Positions 22,684 through 33,810 of a DNA stretch of 64,000 nucleotides are shown one piece after another. Source of the stretch: Rhinopithecus roxellana (lineage: Eukaryota; Chordata; Mammalia; Primates; Cercopithecidae); NCBI RefSeq assembly GCF_007565055.1, contig NC_044557.1:77696595-77760594 (forward strand), given 5' to 3'. Under the pieces are notes generated by a model. The model saw only the letters and a list, made by a program, of their open reading frames with translations. It had not been told where the DNA came from and did not search any database. Numbering within the stretch: the stretch's first letter is position 1; each line of letters begins with the position of its first letter. Position numbers and translations under genes: made by a program.

Positions 22684-25600
22684 AATACAGCTGTGTCTTT
22701 AGTAACTTATAATTACTGAGATTGAGTCAATTGACTTCCTCCAATAAACCCTGCCACCTTTTTTAGGTGTATTTCAAAGATATTTATCAGAAAGTATTAC
22801 ACACACTTTATCAAGTGAATGTCACTGTATTTCTTTACGAATACTCTATATTAATTAAGCAAAAACTAAAACAAAACAAAAACACCATTCTACAAATGCA
22901 TGCTTTGCATTTCCCATACTGACAATTTTCATTTGATCCACTTATCAATCCATACCAATAAGAATTTAACTCCAAATTTATGACTCCTTCTATTTCCCAG
23001 AAAGGTAATATTAATTAGCACTGACTCTCAGTTTCAGCAAAACATGAAATCTACACAACTTGTGTTTTGTTTTTGCATTTAAAATGTATATATTAGAATG
23101 TGGCATTTTCTTTGTCAATTTCCTCCAGTCATTAGAGGGTTTGCACATACAATCTATGCCACTAAATAATACATAATCTTTGTGATATGTTCCATGGTAA
23201 AGACGAATCATAATTTTTTTAATCCAAAATAAGTATAGAAAATTTCTGAGGATCTATTTCATTACCAGGTTTGTTGACTTAAATACTTTTAAAAATACAT
23301 TAAGAAGAGATATATCTTACATAAAATATAAAGAGCACTGTAACTGGAGATTTTGAATAAAGCCTTATGATGGTGATGATTAAAGATGCTTTGATAAAGA
23401 TTCTACTATAGTTTAATCTAGATATTGTAAAATTTAGGAATGTAGAGAACCTTTTCAGAAAAGTTTTGATTCTGTCTTTAAGTCAGTATTTTATTCACAA
23501 AGCTATTAGAGAGAAGTGGTTGAGAATATAGCAATTACTTTTACAAGATATGTATAGTCATTAATTATTTCCATTGTGCCCAATATCACTTTCTTATAAA
23601 ATTATTACCACTGCCCTCTGAGATGATTATTTACTCTTGTGTATGTGTGCATGTATCCCAATACAAATGGTAAATAACATAACCCATCAAAACGTTATTT
23701 CTAATCATTTTAGGTTAAATAAAAGTACAATCTGTCTTCATTGGAATACATCATAAAGAAAATATTAACATGAGAATGCAGTGACTTGGAACATACATAC
23801 GGTCATTTACCTAAGTAATGAATTTAGACATGATTTATGGACTAATTTAGTGTTTTCAAATGATCATTATTTTCTTGTCACATAAAAAGCCATTCAGTCA
23901 ATTAATCTACTATTTTTAAATAATAATCATAGGCCATATTCTAACATTTAAATTGGAAAAATGGTTAAAATTAAATAATAAATTACTTGTACTGTTATAA
24001 GCTCTTTTACTTTACGTGAAGTTTTTTTTTTTAAAATTACCCATTTATATAATAAATATAAAATGTTAAAATTTTCTACTTCACAATATTGAAAATAATT
24101 AAGGTTAACAAATACTAGCAAATGTAATTAAATAATAATGTCTTCATATATTTGAATGCTCTATTTTTCAACATTCTAGGGATATTTATGTGAGATTCAC
24201 TAATATGAGAAATGCCAATTTAATTATATTTTAATAAACTCTAATAACTACATATTTTATTTGTTAAAAACCATGGAAATATGACTTGAAGTTGCAATAA
24301 ATGTTGTGCTGTCTATTATGCATCTGTTTTAAACATAAACGTCTGCTATAATATATGTGACTTTCCCCATTATCTGTCAGTTAATATTATGGCATTAAAA
24401 TGGAGTGATTAGATTAAAGTAACTCATCATAGTATTTCAATCATGTAACATTTTTATGATAACTATGATAGGACTTAATCGGGAGAATTAAAATTTTCTT
24501 TTTAACACTGCATTTAAGGACAGTTATTGGAAAATTACATGTTTCTTTGAAAATCTAATGAAGTTTCTATGTGAGAAGGAAAGCTAAGGTATTATGGATC
24601 CCACATGGAAGAAATAAAAAATACTGAATACTTTTGATAAGGCTAGCAGATAGTCTTTTTAACTTGGGGTTCCTTTGAGGGCACTTCATTTTCAGTTACA
24701 CTATGGAAATAGACAAGAAACCACCATTGTCCTGGAAACCCAAAATATTTGTTCCCCTACTAGTAGCCACCAGTGTATCAGATACTGAAAGGTTTAATAG
24801 ATAAATATGTTATTGACTGTACACAAAGTTATATGAAATCATCAATGAAGTCAGTGAGGGAATACATTTTGTTTGAACTAGGTGTGTATTCTATACAAAA
24901 AACTCTAAAGGAAGTAAAATAAATATCAATAGACAAACATCAATGAGTATTTTATAGTGAAAATAACAATAAAATTAACTTCCTTGATAGATTCTCATTT
25001 TGCAATATTCTACTTCTACTTACTTCTAAGTAGAAGTTCTACTTACACATCACAGACAAGATTAGAATAATCGCATAATGTTGTTAAGCCAATATTCACT
25101 AGGTTTAGGAATTAGCATTTTGCCATATTTTATAGCTGTTAATGTGTCCCAGGTATTGAATTAATAATGCCTAGTTTAAAAAGATGTTTACAGTTTACTT
25201 TGCAATTATTATTTCTTTCATTACGGGGACCCATATAACTCTGAGATTTCAGTACAATTTTGATGGAATAGAAGAATGATAGAAATAGTTTATTCTTATA
25301 TGGTTTGTAGTTAGATGACAAGAATGTAAAATAAAAAGTTTATAAACTATTGAATTTCTAAAAGAGAGAATATTGGCAAGCATAATATTAAATAGTCATG
25401 TTCATAAGTGTATACATTAATTTATATTCAAAAGATTCCAATACTATTTTATAAATGATAAAAAATTAAGAAAATTCAATAATATAATTTTTATAATTAG
25501 ATCAACAAAAATATACATAAAACAGACGCATATTCATAAACTATGTACTGATGGGCATATTTGGAAACTAAATATTATGAAGATAAAATTGTTTGCAAAT

Positions 25601-25842
25601 GTTAATTGGACAATTATATGCAGAACCATGATCAATTATTTTTATTAGTCTTTGGGAACAAAAAATAATAGACTTAATTTACACACAAAAGTATCACTAA
25701 TTTTGTGGAGAATTTGAAATAAGCTTGTGAATGTGACAAAAATGTAGTTTTAGAGGTAGCATATGAGATGGCATGCTGTTAAACGTAATAGTTATATTAA
25801 CAGTTGCCAGATAATTTCAGCAAGTTAGGTTGGAGGTAATAT
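22679..25842. other. Intron 2 sequence, long stretch free of recognised repeats
   Basis: About 3.2 kb of very AT-rich DNA with no Alu, L1 or MIR that I can identify and no ORF above background. It contains the inverted-repeat triplet at 25012-25045. Confidence 0.4.
25012..25045. repeat. Overlapping inverted repeats, alternative hairpins
   Basis: ACTTCTACTTA (25012-25022) pairs with TAAGTAGAAGT (25027-25037) across the 4-nt loop CTTC. The same central TAAGTAGAA (25027-25035) is also the perfect complement of TTCTACTTA (25037-25045) across one base. Two mutually exclusive hairpins share the middle segment. Confidence 0.9.
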
Positions 25843-25844
25843 TA

Positions 25845-25927
25845 TTAGGTTGATGCAAAAGTAATTGAGGATTTGCCATTATTTTTTTTTAAAGGTGAAA
25901 ACTTCAATTACTTTTGCCCCAACCTAA
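25845..25927 (+). mobile_element. MADE1 MITE (mariner-derived), miR-548-type hairpin
   Basis: An 83-bp near-palindromic element bounded by 'ttaggttgatgcaaaag' and its complement 'cttttgccccaacctaa', with the TA target duplication on both sides (25843-25844 and 25928-25929). The stem contains 'aaaagtaattgaggatttgc', close to the 5p arm of miR-548-family precursors, which are known to derive from MADE1. The loop carries a T9 run that replaces part of the consensus centre. Being palindromic, it would fold in transcripts from either strand, including CSMD3 pre-mRNA. Confidence 0.93.
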
Positions 25928-26045
25928 TAAAAATGAGCTAATATGTTAACAATGTGAAAACAGAGGTGGGAAAGAAGGTAGAGTGGTAGGAAAGTGGGAG
26001 AAGAAAAATGAAAAAAAATTTTTTTGCTAAGTTTTTATAACCTAT

Positions 26046-26088
26046 CAACCAACCAACCAACCAACCAACCAACCAACCAACCAACCAA
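26046..26088 (+). repeat. (CAAC)n tetranucleotide microsatellite
   Basis: About ten to eleven pure CAAC/CCAA units. Not a CRISPR array: there are no spacers. Confidence 0.95.
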
Positions 26089-27414
26089 ACTGTTCCAGCA
26101 GACATTTTGTTTTAGAGAACCATTTTAAATTCCTTCCAAACACATTATCTTCGTGATGTTCCAATGTTAAATGATTGCAACCATGACACACCTTCACTCT
26201 AGCTATTTTATATGCACATGGGAAGATATAAACTTTTACTATTTATACTATGAAATATAGTTCTAAACATTATAACATCTATACTATCATAGGTGAAACA
26301 TTTTTATCTTCAGATAACCTCTTACCTGACCTTTTAGTATATATATCTGATTCCTATTTTACATGCCCACTTGGATGTCTAATCCACATCTCAGACATAT
26401 GTCCATAACCTGAATTTGGAGATTAGAAATTGAGGAGTGGAGAGAAGCTATTATTCCTCCTTTCTCTCTTTCTTTCTCTTCATTTGCTTCTGGCAGCAAC
26501 TGTGGAAGTGACTGTATTGCTTTGAGGATCCCTGCTTTGGTGGCAGCAGCCCTCTCTTAGTGGTTCTAGCAGTGACCATATGATTCCCCATCTATAGGGT
26601 GAGCACCTGCTCATGGTCCTCCCCCATTCCCGTATCCACTAAGTGCCACAGTAGTGCATGGTACATGGCACCCTCATTAGCACAGCAGTCAGTTTGTTTT
26701 GTATTCTGGAAAGCCCAACCCTTCGGTTTCACTCTCTAGCCATATTTTCTTTCTTTGGTAAATAACTCCTGAATCATTTCTTTTCCTTTGCCCGCTTTCA
26801 TCTCTTCGATTCTTTTATAACAACTTCCCTTTATTAAATTATTTACATTTGTTTTCCTAATCATAGCCTGAAACAGAAATTAAGGAAGGTGGCTATTTAT
26901 GGGTAGAAAATAATTTTCTCATTTTTCTCATCAAAGATGTACGAAGAAAAATACATATAAGAAATAAAATCAATAGATAAATACTTTACTCTCAGTTACA
27001 GTTAACTGAGTACTACCTTACTGATAATAAAATCGGATCATGGTTTAAGTGTTTTTCTCTTGAGTAAAAAAATGTATTCCATAAATGATATTCTATCTCC
27101 ATTGAAACTGGATTCATAGATAGGTAGTCTTAAATGAATTCTAAATACTGTTTTACATCAGAACTCACTGTACTCTCTGAGCCATTAGATATGTCTTCTT
27201 GTTATCATGTATTACATTAAGAATTATATTGCCACATGTATATGAGTCACTTAATTTAATTTTAGCTAATAAGGAATATCAAACTATCTTGAAAAGGAAA
27301 TTCAAGGATGCTTTTAAAATTAAATGATTTATGTCAATGAAATAATTGTTTGTCTGTTTTTATATCAAATCAGCACAATTACTTTAACTAATGAAATAAT
27401 GTTAAATGCTACCA
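26089..27414. other. Intron 2 sequence with possible L2 fragment
   Basis: 26315-26435 resembles an L2 3' region ('cacttggatgtctaatccac', 'catctcagacatatgtccat', plus sense). 26480-26720 is noticeably more GC-rich than its surroundings but has no ORF or named repeat. The rest is featureless. Confidence 0.4.
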
Positions 27415-27600
27415 GTTATTATATAATGAATCAAACATTCAACATATATTATCTCATTATTTCCCACAACATATATGTCTATACATAACTTTATTTATAT
27501 TATTCCATTTTAAAAATGAAGAAACCAAAGACCTATGAGAATATAAGTTTCTCGTTAAAGGCCACATTGTTAGCAAATGATAAAGTCAGAAATTAGGCCA
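27415..27600 (-). mobile_element. MIR-like SINE, diverged
   Basis: Reverse-complement MIR order: 'caacatatattatctcatta', 'ccattttaaaaatgaagaaac', 'gttaaaggccacattgttagc', 'aaagtcagaaattagg'. Divergent but collinear. 27601-28030 has nothing recognised. Confidence 0.6.
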
Positions 27601-28031
27601 TTTTCTTTTTGCTGTTCTGCGAGGACTCTCAATTAGTTTTGCTAAATTTTTAATGAGTGTATCTGAATTATTCTGATGTAAGAAGTTAATGTGAATGCTT
27701 AAAATTAATCCATTGATCTGACAATTAGAAAATCACCTTGCTCTGAGTAGCTTCAGTGAGGTGACAAATCTAAGTTATTGATGATTAACAGAAATAGGAA
27801 AAGAGGAAATATAGTAGCTCATATTGACTATCATTTTAAGATGTTTGACTGTGAAAAAAATATAAGTTACAGTGTGACTGACATTCACCTTAATAAAGGA
27901 TAATCCTAATTACAGACTTGTGGAAGGAGAAAATGAGGAACTGAATCATAACATCATAAATAGTAATCCAGAGTCATAGAAGCCAAGATTTCAAGAGTAT
28001 CCTCACTAATGATTATGTAAAACATTGTGTG

Positions 28032-28480
28032 TGTGTCATGTACTGAGTTAATGTTTTACACATTTAATCCACAAAACACTGTAAAAGTGGCAGTGTTTAT
28101 ATCTTTATTTTGCATAGAGTTTATTCTTATTTTCCTTTTATTTTTAATGGGTACAAAGCTGGTGCATATATTTATGGGGTACATGATGTATTTTGAAACA
28201 GGTAAATAATAAGTCATAATCACATCACGGTAAATGGGACATTCATCACCCCAAGCATTTATCGTTTATTTTGGTTACAAATGTTACCATTATACTCTTT
28301 TAGTTATTTTAAAATGCATAATAAATTATCGTTGACTGTAATCACCCTGTTATGTAGAAAGGTTAAGTGGTTTGCTCACTCCTATTTGTTTAGTGGAAGA
28401 ACTATAATTCAAAAGAGGTTTTTATCTGACTCCAAAATTCATGTTCTTTCTACTAATTTAACACTATTGCCACCACAATT
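28032..28480 (-). mobile_element. MIR split by a later L1 insertion
   Basis: MIR in reverse-complement sense occupies 28032-28115 ('gttttacacatttaatccac', 'gcagtgtttatatctttatt'). It resumes at about 28363 with 'ggttaagtggtttgctcact' and continues to about 28480. The intervening 28116-28362 is an L1 3' end. The two MIR halves fit end to end. Confidence 0.6.
28116..28362 (-). mobile_element. L1 3' UTR fragment nested in MIR
   Basis: Reverse complement of an L1M/L1P-type 3' UTR: 'tttttaatgggtacaaagct', 'tatttatggggtacatgatg', 'aataagtcataatcacatca', 'tcaccccaagcatttatcg' and 'ttagttattttaaaatgcat' occur in the expected antisense order, ending 'gactgtaatcaccctgttatg'. Sense to CSMD3. Confidence 0.75.
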
Positions 28481-28708
28481 TACATATAATATGAAGGTGA
28501 AGAAAAGAGAGACATTTAGAATTAAGTATTAGAAGAACAAAATGTCTTCCCGTCAAAGAACATTAACACAAAAATAATACTGTTTTAAAATATTAACTAT
28601 CTAAAGGTAAAGCAGAAAGAATGACATAAAATAAAGTTTAAAATTTAGCAATAGGTCAATTTAGTGGATTGAAAAATATATCAGTTTAAAATAGAATAGT
28701 AGAAAACT

Positions 28709-29040
28709 AGGGCCAGCGTGGTAGCTCATGCCTCTAATCCTTGCACTTTGCGAGGCCCAGGTGGGAGAATTGCCTAAGCTTGGAGTTCAAGACCAGCCTA
28801 GGCAACATGGTGAAACCCATCTCTACTAAAATACAAAAAATTAGCTGGTCGAGGTGACACGTGCCTGTAGTCCCAGCTACTCAGGAAGCTAACGCACCAG
28901 AAAAGAATTGCTTCAACCCAGGAGGCGGAGGTTGCAGTGAGTCAAGATTGTGCCATGTCCATGGCACACCAGCTCAGGCAACACAGTGAGACTCTGTCTC
29001 AGACCAACCAACCAACCAACCAAACAAACAAACAAACAAA
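28709..29040 (+). mobile_element. Alu (AluJ/S), diverged, tail expanded to (CCAA)n(CAAA)n
   Basis: Complete dimer from 'agggccagcgtggtagctca' to 'gtgagactctgtctcag'. The tail is not poly(A) but (ACCA)4 followed by (AAAC)5. The right arm carries extra bases ('acgcaccagaaaagaattgc') and 'catgtccatggcacacc' replaces 'cactgcactcc'. Antisense to CSMD3. Confidence 0.92.
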
Positions 29041-32000
29041 ACAGAAAGAAAGCTCCCTGAAACTTCCAAATAAAATATTTGTTGAAAGTAAATGTGTGAC
29101 CAGATTTTAAACGGGATTTTCATGAGAAGAACAGAATTGACCTGAATAGGGCAATTAGTGTCCCATGAATGTCATTTATCAGATATAGAGAAGACCAAAA
29201 AGTTAGCGGAGAGAAACTGTTTATCCTCCTTCTGTTTCTTGGTTAGAAAACACACGATTTCTACAAGTCAGCAAACCAGGCAACATTGTCTCTAATTTGT
29301 AGTTCCAAATAATTGCTCCATCACGAAAACCATTTTTCTACATTCTATCAAATACAAACTTCCAGAAAACAACTAGATTAAAAAAATGAATGACTTCGGG
29401 TTGCATCCTTGTAAATACAATCCAAGAAATAAAGCATTTATAGAAAGTGGTAATAGGGAGATACAGGGTCATGCTACTTTCTAATAAAGTTAAACCCAAT
29501 GTTATTTATGCTTATCCTTTCTTGTATGCTATAAGAAAAGCATATCGATGTTTGATCAGAAAAAGCAAAACATTTTATGTTAAAATATTGTTACTTGTAT
29601 ATTTGAATTAAATTGTTTTATTAAGTTAATATATTAAATTAAGGAATTTCCATGTAGCTATTATGAAATTAGGTGCTACAGATATAGAGAAGGCACTCTA
29701 TTAGTTCTCAATACCTATTGTAAAACTGTAGTGTTTAATTCAGTACAGTATTTGTTAAAGGGTAAACATACTAGAATCTGGTCACACATTAACTGTCAAT
29801 ATACACTGTCAGTGTTGTGAATGAAAATATTTTACTTGGAATTTGATGGAAACTTTGGAATTTCATGTTAGAAATTGTTCATAGAAAACATCAAAGTTAA
29901 CCACAAGAACTGAAATATGAAAAATTTACCTAACAATTTGATGCAATAATAAATCAGATGGGAACAATAAATTACTCCAATTAATCATACCAAGAAAAGA
30001 TTTAGTTTAATCTGGACAAATTAGTAAAATAAAAACGCTATTTTATTTAAGCTCATCATTTCTGATCCACTCATTAGGCAAATATTACTGAATATTTATA
30101 TCATAATAGTATTATGTTAAGTATCTGACATACAAAGACAAATATAGCTGCCCCTAACCAAAAAGATTTCAGCGTCTATTCAGCCTATTCAACATCAAGA
30201 GCTGGTCATATTAAGCAGTTATATATTTACCTTTTATTTATTTTTGATAAAGAAACATATTTTAATTTCAAACAACTATAGACTTTTTACCATGATGGGA
30301 ATTTAAAGTCATTGTTTTATACGATGTGCACCTGACTGACACACTTAGTTATTCTGAAATCTTGTGGAAAAATATCAAATTTCTGCTTTTATTAAAACAT
30401 AAATTTAGATGTGATTAAGCAGAAGAGACAATATGTAACAGACTAAAATTTGTTGATATATAGTAAAGTTGGATATATTTAATCAATAGGCTTTGATGTA
30501 ACACACAGTAAATACAATATTAGCTGTGTGAACTTGCACAATGTCAAATAATAGAGGATAATAAGAGCAATCAGAAGGTATACAAATAAGGTTAATACTG
30601 TAATTAAAATTTAGTTTTTAAATGGGATGTGGGAAGATATGATAGATATGATAAGAGTATAGTTAGGTTGGTGTTGGGAAATAAAAATGAAGACTTTATG
30701 TGAAAAATTTTCCCCATGATTTTTATTTATTCTGGATATTAATCCTGCTAGGTCTCTCTCAAACCACATTTTGAAAATACTTACATATTTTAACCTAAAT
30801 AAGGCTTTTTATCTAGAATAACAAGACGTTGATATAATAATAGTGGGATTCACTTTATAACATTCATGAACACTTCAAGTATAAATTGATACGATAATTT
30901 TCAACATTTTAATTTCATTATTATTCTAGAAATTAAGAAGCAGATCAATTTGCTAAATCTGTTTCATAATAAAAAATTCCTTTTAAACTTTTAATCATCA
31001 AGTATTTTATTGAGCATCAATCATGAATTAATCAAGAAGAGAGTAGGTCCTCATCATTAAATGCAACATCTTGCTTATTTTAATATTCTCCTATCCTCCA
31101 AAGACAAGAGAAGAACCCCTCAAAATAACACGGGAAGGTTTGTTTGTAATAGCTTCTTTTTGGAAGGTGGGGAGCTGATGGAGGAGAGCTTGGAGAGACT
31201 AGTTACATGTTTGGTAAAATCCAAAAGATATAGCAGGGATGAAAAACTCACAAAGCAGAGTTCAAGGTCTGGCTAGAGATGAGGGTCACAGAAAGGATAG
31301 CAAACAGTAGAGACTGAGGAACAGGGAGGTAAGAAGGAGGGAGATCCCTGGAGCAGCTCTGTGCACACAATGCCTATATAAAAACATTGTGTCAATGGAT
31401 TGTTGATATTTGTTGAAGGAAGACAGAAGTAAAAAAAAAAAAAATCACTGAATATTTTCTTATTAAATACATATTAATTTTTGTACTGTAGTCTAACAGA
31501 GGTAGAAAAAATATATTTCTTCTGGTAAAGAACTCACATGTCCTTCTGGCTGACAAGTGCATTGAGCCAATCAGTGCTGCTATAAGTATTAGCCAAAAGC
31601 ATGCTCAACAGTACTTTTTAGAAAGATTTGTCTGTATAATAAAGGAGAAATACATAATAACCAACTCGGTTCAATTGACTGTCTCAGAGATTACTCATGG
31701 GTTTGTTCTGCATTCTTAGTAATATCTTCTTATTTTTAATGTAGAATATTTAATAATTTGTAAATAAGATAGTGTTAAAACTAGAATTATTTTCCTTTCC
31801 TTTTTTTGCCATTCGTGCTTATTTGAAAAAATATGTGTAGAATAGCTATTTGTGTTATCTCGCCATAATGAAAGCATAAAATATGTTGCCTTGCCTAAGC
31901 AGTCAGCCAATGGGGGTTGAGGAAACAGATTCCTTGGGCTAGAAATCAGATTGAGTTCAGTTAGTAACACAATATTTGGTAAAGTATATTTTTAGTTTGC

Positions 32001-32096
32001 AATAACTTTGAAGGCAGATCAAAAGCATATTGAGCCTTTAATTAGAGAGAAAGTGGCTAGAAAAACCAGAATGTTAGTGGATATGGTAAATAATAA
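29041..32096. other. Intron 2 sequence, long stretch with few or no repeats
   Basis: About 3 kb. A possible L2 scrap lies at 30070-30190. 31060-31330 is relatively purine- and GC-rich with a 71-codon ORF (31061-31276) that has no family resemblance. Otherwise nothing recognised. Confidence 0.35.
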
Positions 32097-33352
32097 ATAC
32101 AAGCAGCCAACAAACATATGAAAAAATGCTTAACATCACCAGTCATCAGATAAATTCAAATGAAAACCACAATGAGATAACATCTTACACCAGTCAGAAT
32201 TGCCATTTTTAAAAAGTCAAAAAACAGCTGGGCACAGTGGCTCATGTCTGTAATCCTAGAACTTTGTGAAGCTGAAGTGGGTGGATCACTTGGGGCCAGG
32301 AGTTCAAGATCACCCTGACCAAATTGGTGAAACCCCATCTCTGCTAAAAATACAAAAATTAGCGGGGTGTGGTGGTGCATGCCTGTATTCCCAGCTACTC
32401 TGGAGGCTGAGGCAGGAGAATCGCTTGAACCCAGGAGGCGGAGGTTGCAATGAGCTGAGATCATGCTACTGCACTCCAGCCTGGGCGACAGAGCGAGACT
32501 CCATTTCAAAAAAAAAAAAAAAAAAAATTAACAAAGCATGGTGGTGCATGCCTGTAATCCCAGCTACTTGGGAGGCTGAGGCAGGAGAATTGTCTGAACC
32601 CAGGAGGTGGAGGCTGCAGGAAGCCAATGTGGCACCACTACACTCCAGCCTGGGTGACAGAGTGAGACTGTCTCAAAAAAGTCAAAAAAACAACAGATAT
32701 TGGTGTGAATGCAAAGAAAAGGGAACATATATTTTTCATGAGAAAGTAAATTAGTTCAACATCTATGGAAAATCACATGGAGATTTCTCAATGAACTAAA
32801 TGTAGAACTACATTCAACCCACTAATTCTACTACTGCATGTCCACTCAAAGGGAAACTCTATAAAAAAATCCATTAAAAATATACCTGCACATGTATATT
32901 CACTGCAGTACTATTCCCAATAGCAAAGTCATGGAACCAACCTAAGCTTGCATCAACAGTTACGTGGTTAGAGGAAATGTAGTACATATCCACCCTGAAG
33001 TACTATGCAGCCATAAGAAAGAATGAAATCATGTTCTTTGCAGCCACCCAGATGATGTTGGAGGCCATTATCCTAAGCAAATTGATGCAAGAACAGAAAA
33101 TCAAATACCATATATTCTCACTTATAAGGAAGAGTTAAACACTGAATACACATAGACATAAAGATGAAAACAACAGATACTGGGAACTACTAGATGGGGG
33201 AAGGAGGGTGGGTATGTAGGCTGAAAAACTACCTACAAGTACTATACTCAACACCTCGGTAATGGGATTATATGTATCCCAAAGCTCAGCATCAAGCAAT
33301 ATACCCAAGTAAAGACCCTGCACATATATCCTCTGAATTCAAAATTTTAAAA
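32097..33352 (+). mobile_element. L1 3' portion (older L1MA/L1PB type), interrupted by Alu
   Basis: ORF2 C-terminal sequence begins 'gccaacaaacatatgaaaaa' and continues 'accacaatgagataacatct' until the Alu cassette. It resumes at 32692 with 'aacagatattggtgtgaatg', through 'accctgaagtactatgcagcc' and 'tattctcacttataagg', to a 3' UTR ending about 33352. Many stops and indels. Antisense to CSMD3. Confidence 0.88.
32226..32675 (+). mobile_element. Three-monomer Alu cassette (dimer plus extra right arm)
   Basis: 32226-32527 is a full Alu dimer with an A19 tail. It is followed directly at 32528 by a second right monomer, from 'ttaacaaagcatggtggtgc' to 'agagtgagactgtctc'. A single direct repeat 'aaaaagtcaaaaaa' flanks the whole block (32211-32224 and 32676-32690), and removing it restores continuous L1 sequence. 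So the three arms either inserted together or the second copy landed in the tail of the first. Predicted 117- and 162-codon ORFs here are Alu artefacts. Confidence 0.92.
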
Positions 33353-33810
33353 AGGGCATGATATTTATTATTGAAGTGTGGCAAATGCATACAATTGAGC
33401 TAAAATGAGTGAAAATGAACTATCGCAATATGCCACAACATGACTAACTCTTAGAAACATAAGGTTGAGCCAAGAAAGCATGTCCCAGTAAACTAAATGG
33501 GATGACATATATTTTATAAATCTTACCAATTAGCATAATTAAAACTGATGTTGCTTCGGGATGCATTCATGTATGATTAAAGTATAATTTTGAAAGAAGT
33601 TAAAAATGACCACAACATGGAGGTGCTTGTTACTGGTAGGGTGAAATCACAGCAAGGCGAGGATGGGATACAAATGGAACAAAATGTGAGCAGCATCCTG
33701 GTTTAGTGGTAGGCTTGTTGGTGCTCATTTTAGTAAAACACATCGCAATGTTTATGCTACAGAGTCATATATTATTATGAATAAATTATACTCTTAAAAT
33801 ACAGTAATAG
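33353..33810 (+). mobile_element. Probable L1M 3' end remnant
   Basis: 'aatgcatacaattgagctaa', 'ttagaaacataaggttgagcc', 'gcttgttactggtagggtga' and 'aaaacacatcgcaatgttta', with a terminal 'aaattatactcttaaaatac', follow the general order of an old L1M 3' UTR. Weakly supported. Confidence 0.4.

Noticed and set aside
26046..26088. CRISPR-like regular repeat
   Set aside because: Pure CAAC tetranucleotide run without spacers, in a vertebrate intron.
31061..31276. 71-codon ORF in a GC-richer patch as a small gene
   Set aside because: No family resemblance, no promoter or splice context, and its length is within chance expectation.
32156..32754. 117- and 162-codon ORFs on both strands
   Set aside because: Both are translations of the Alu cassette, a known source of spurious ORFs.
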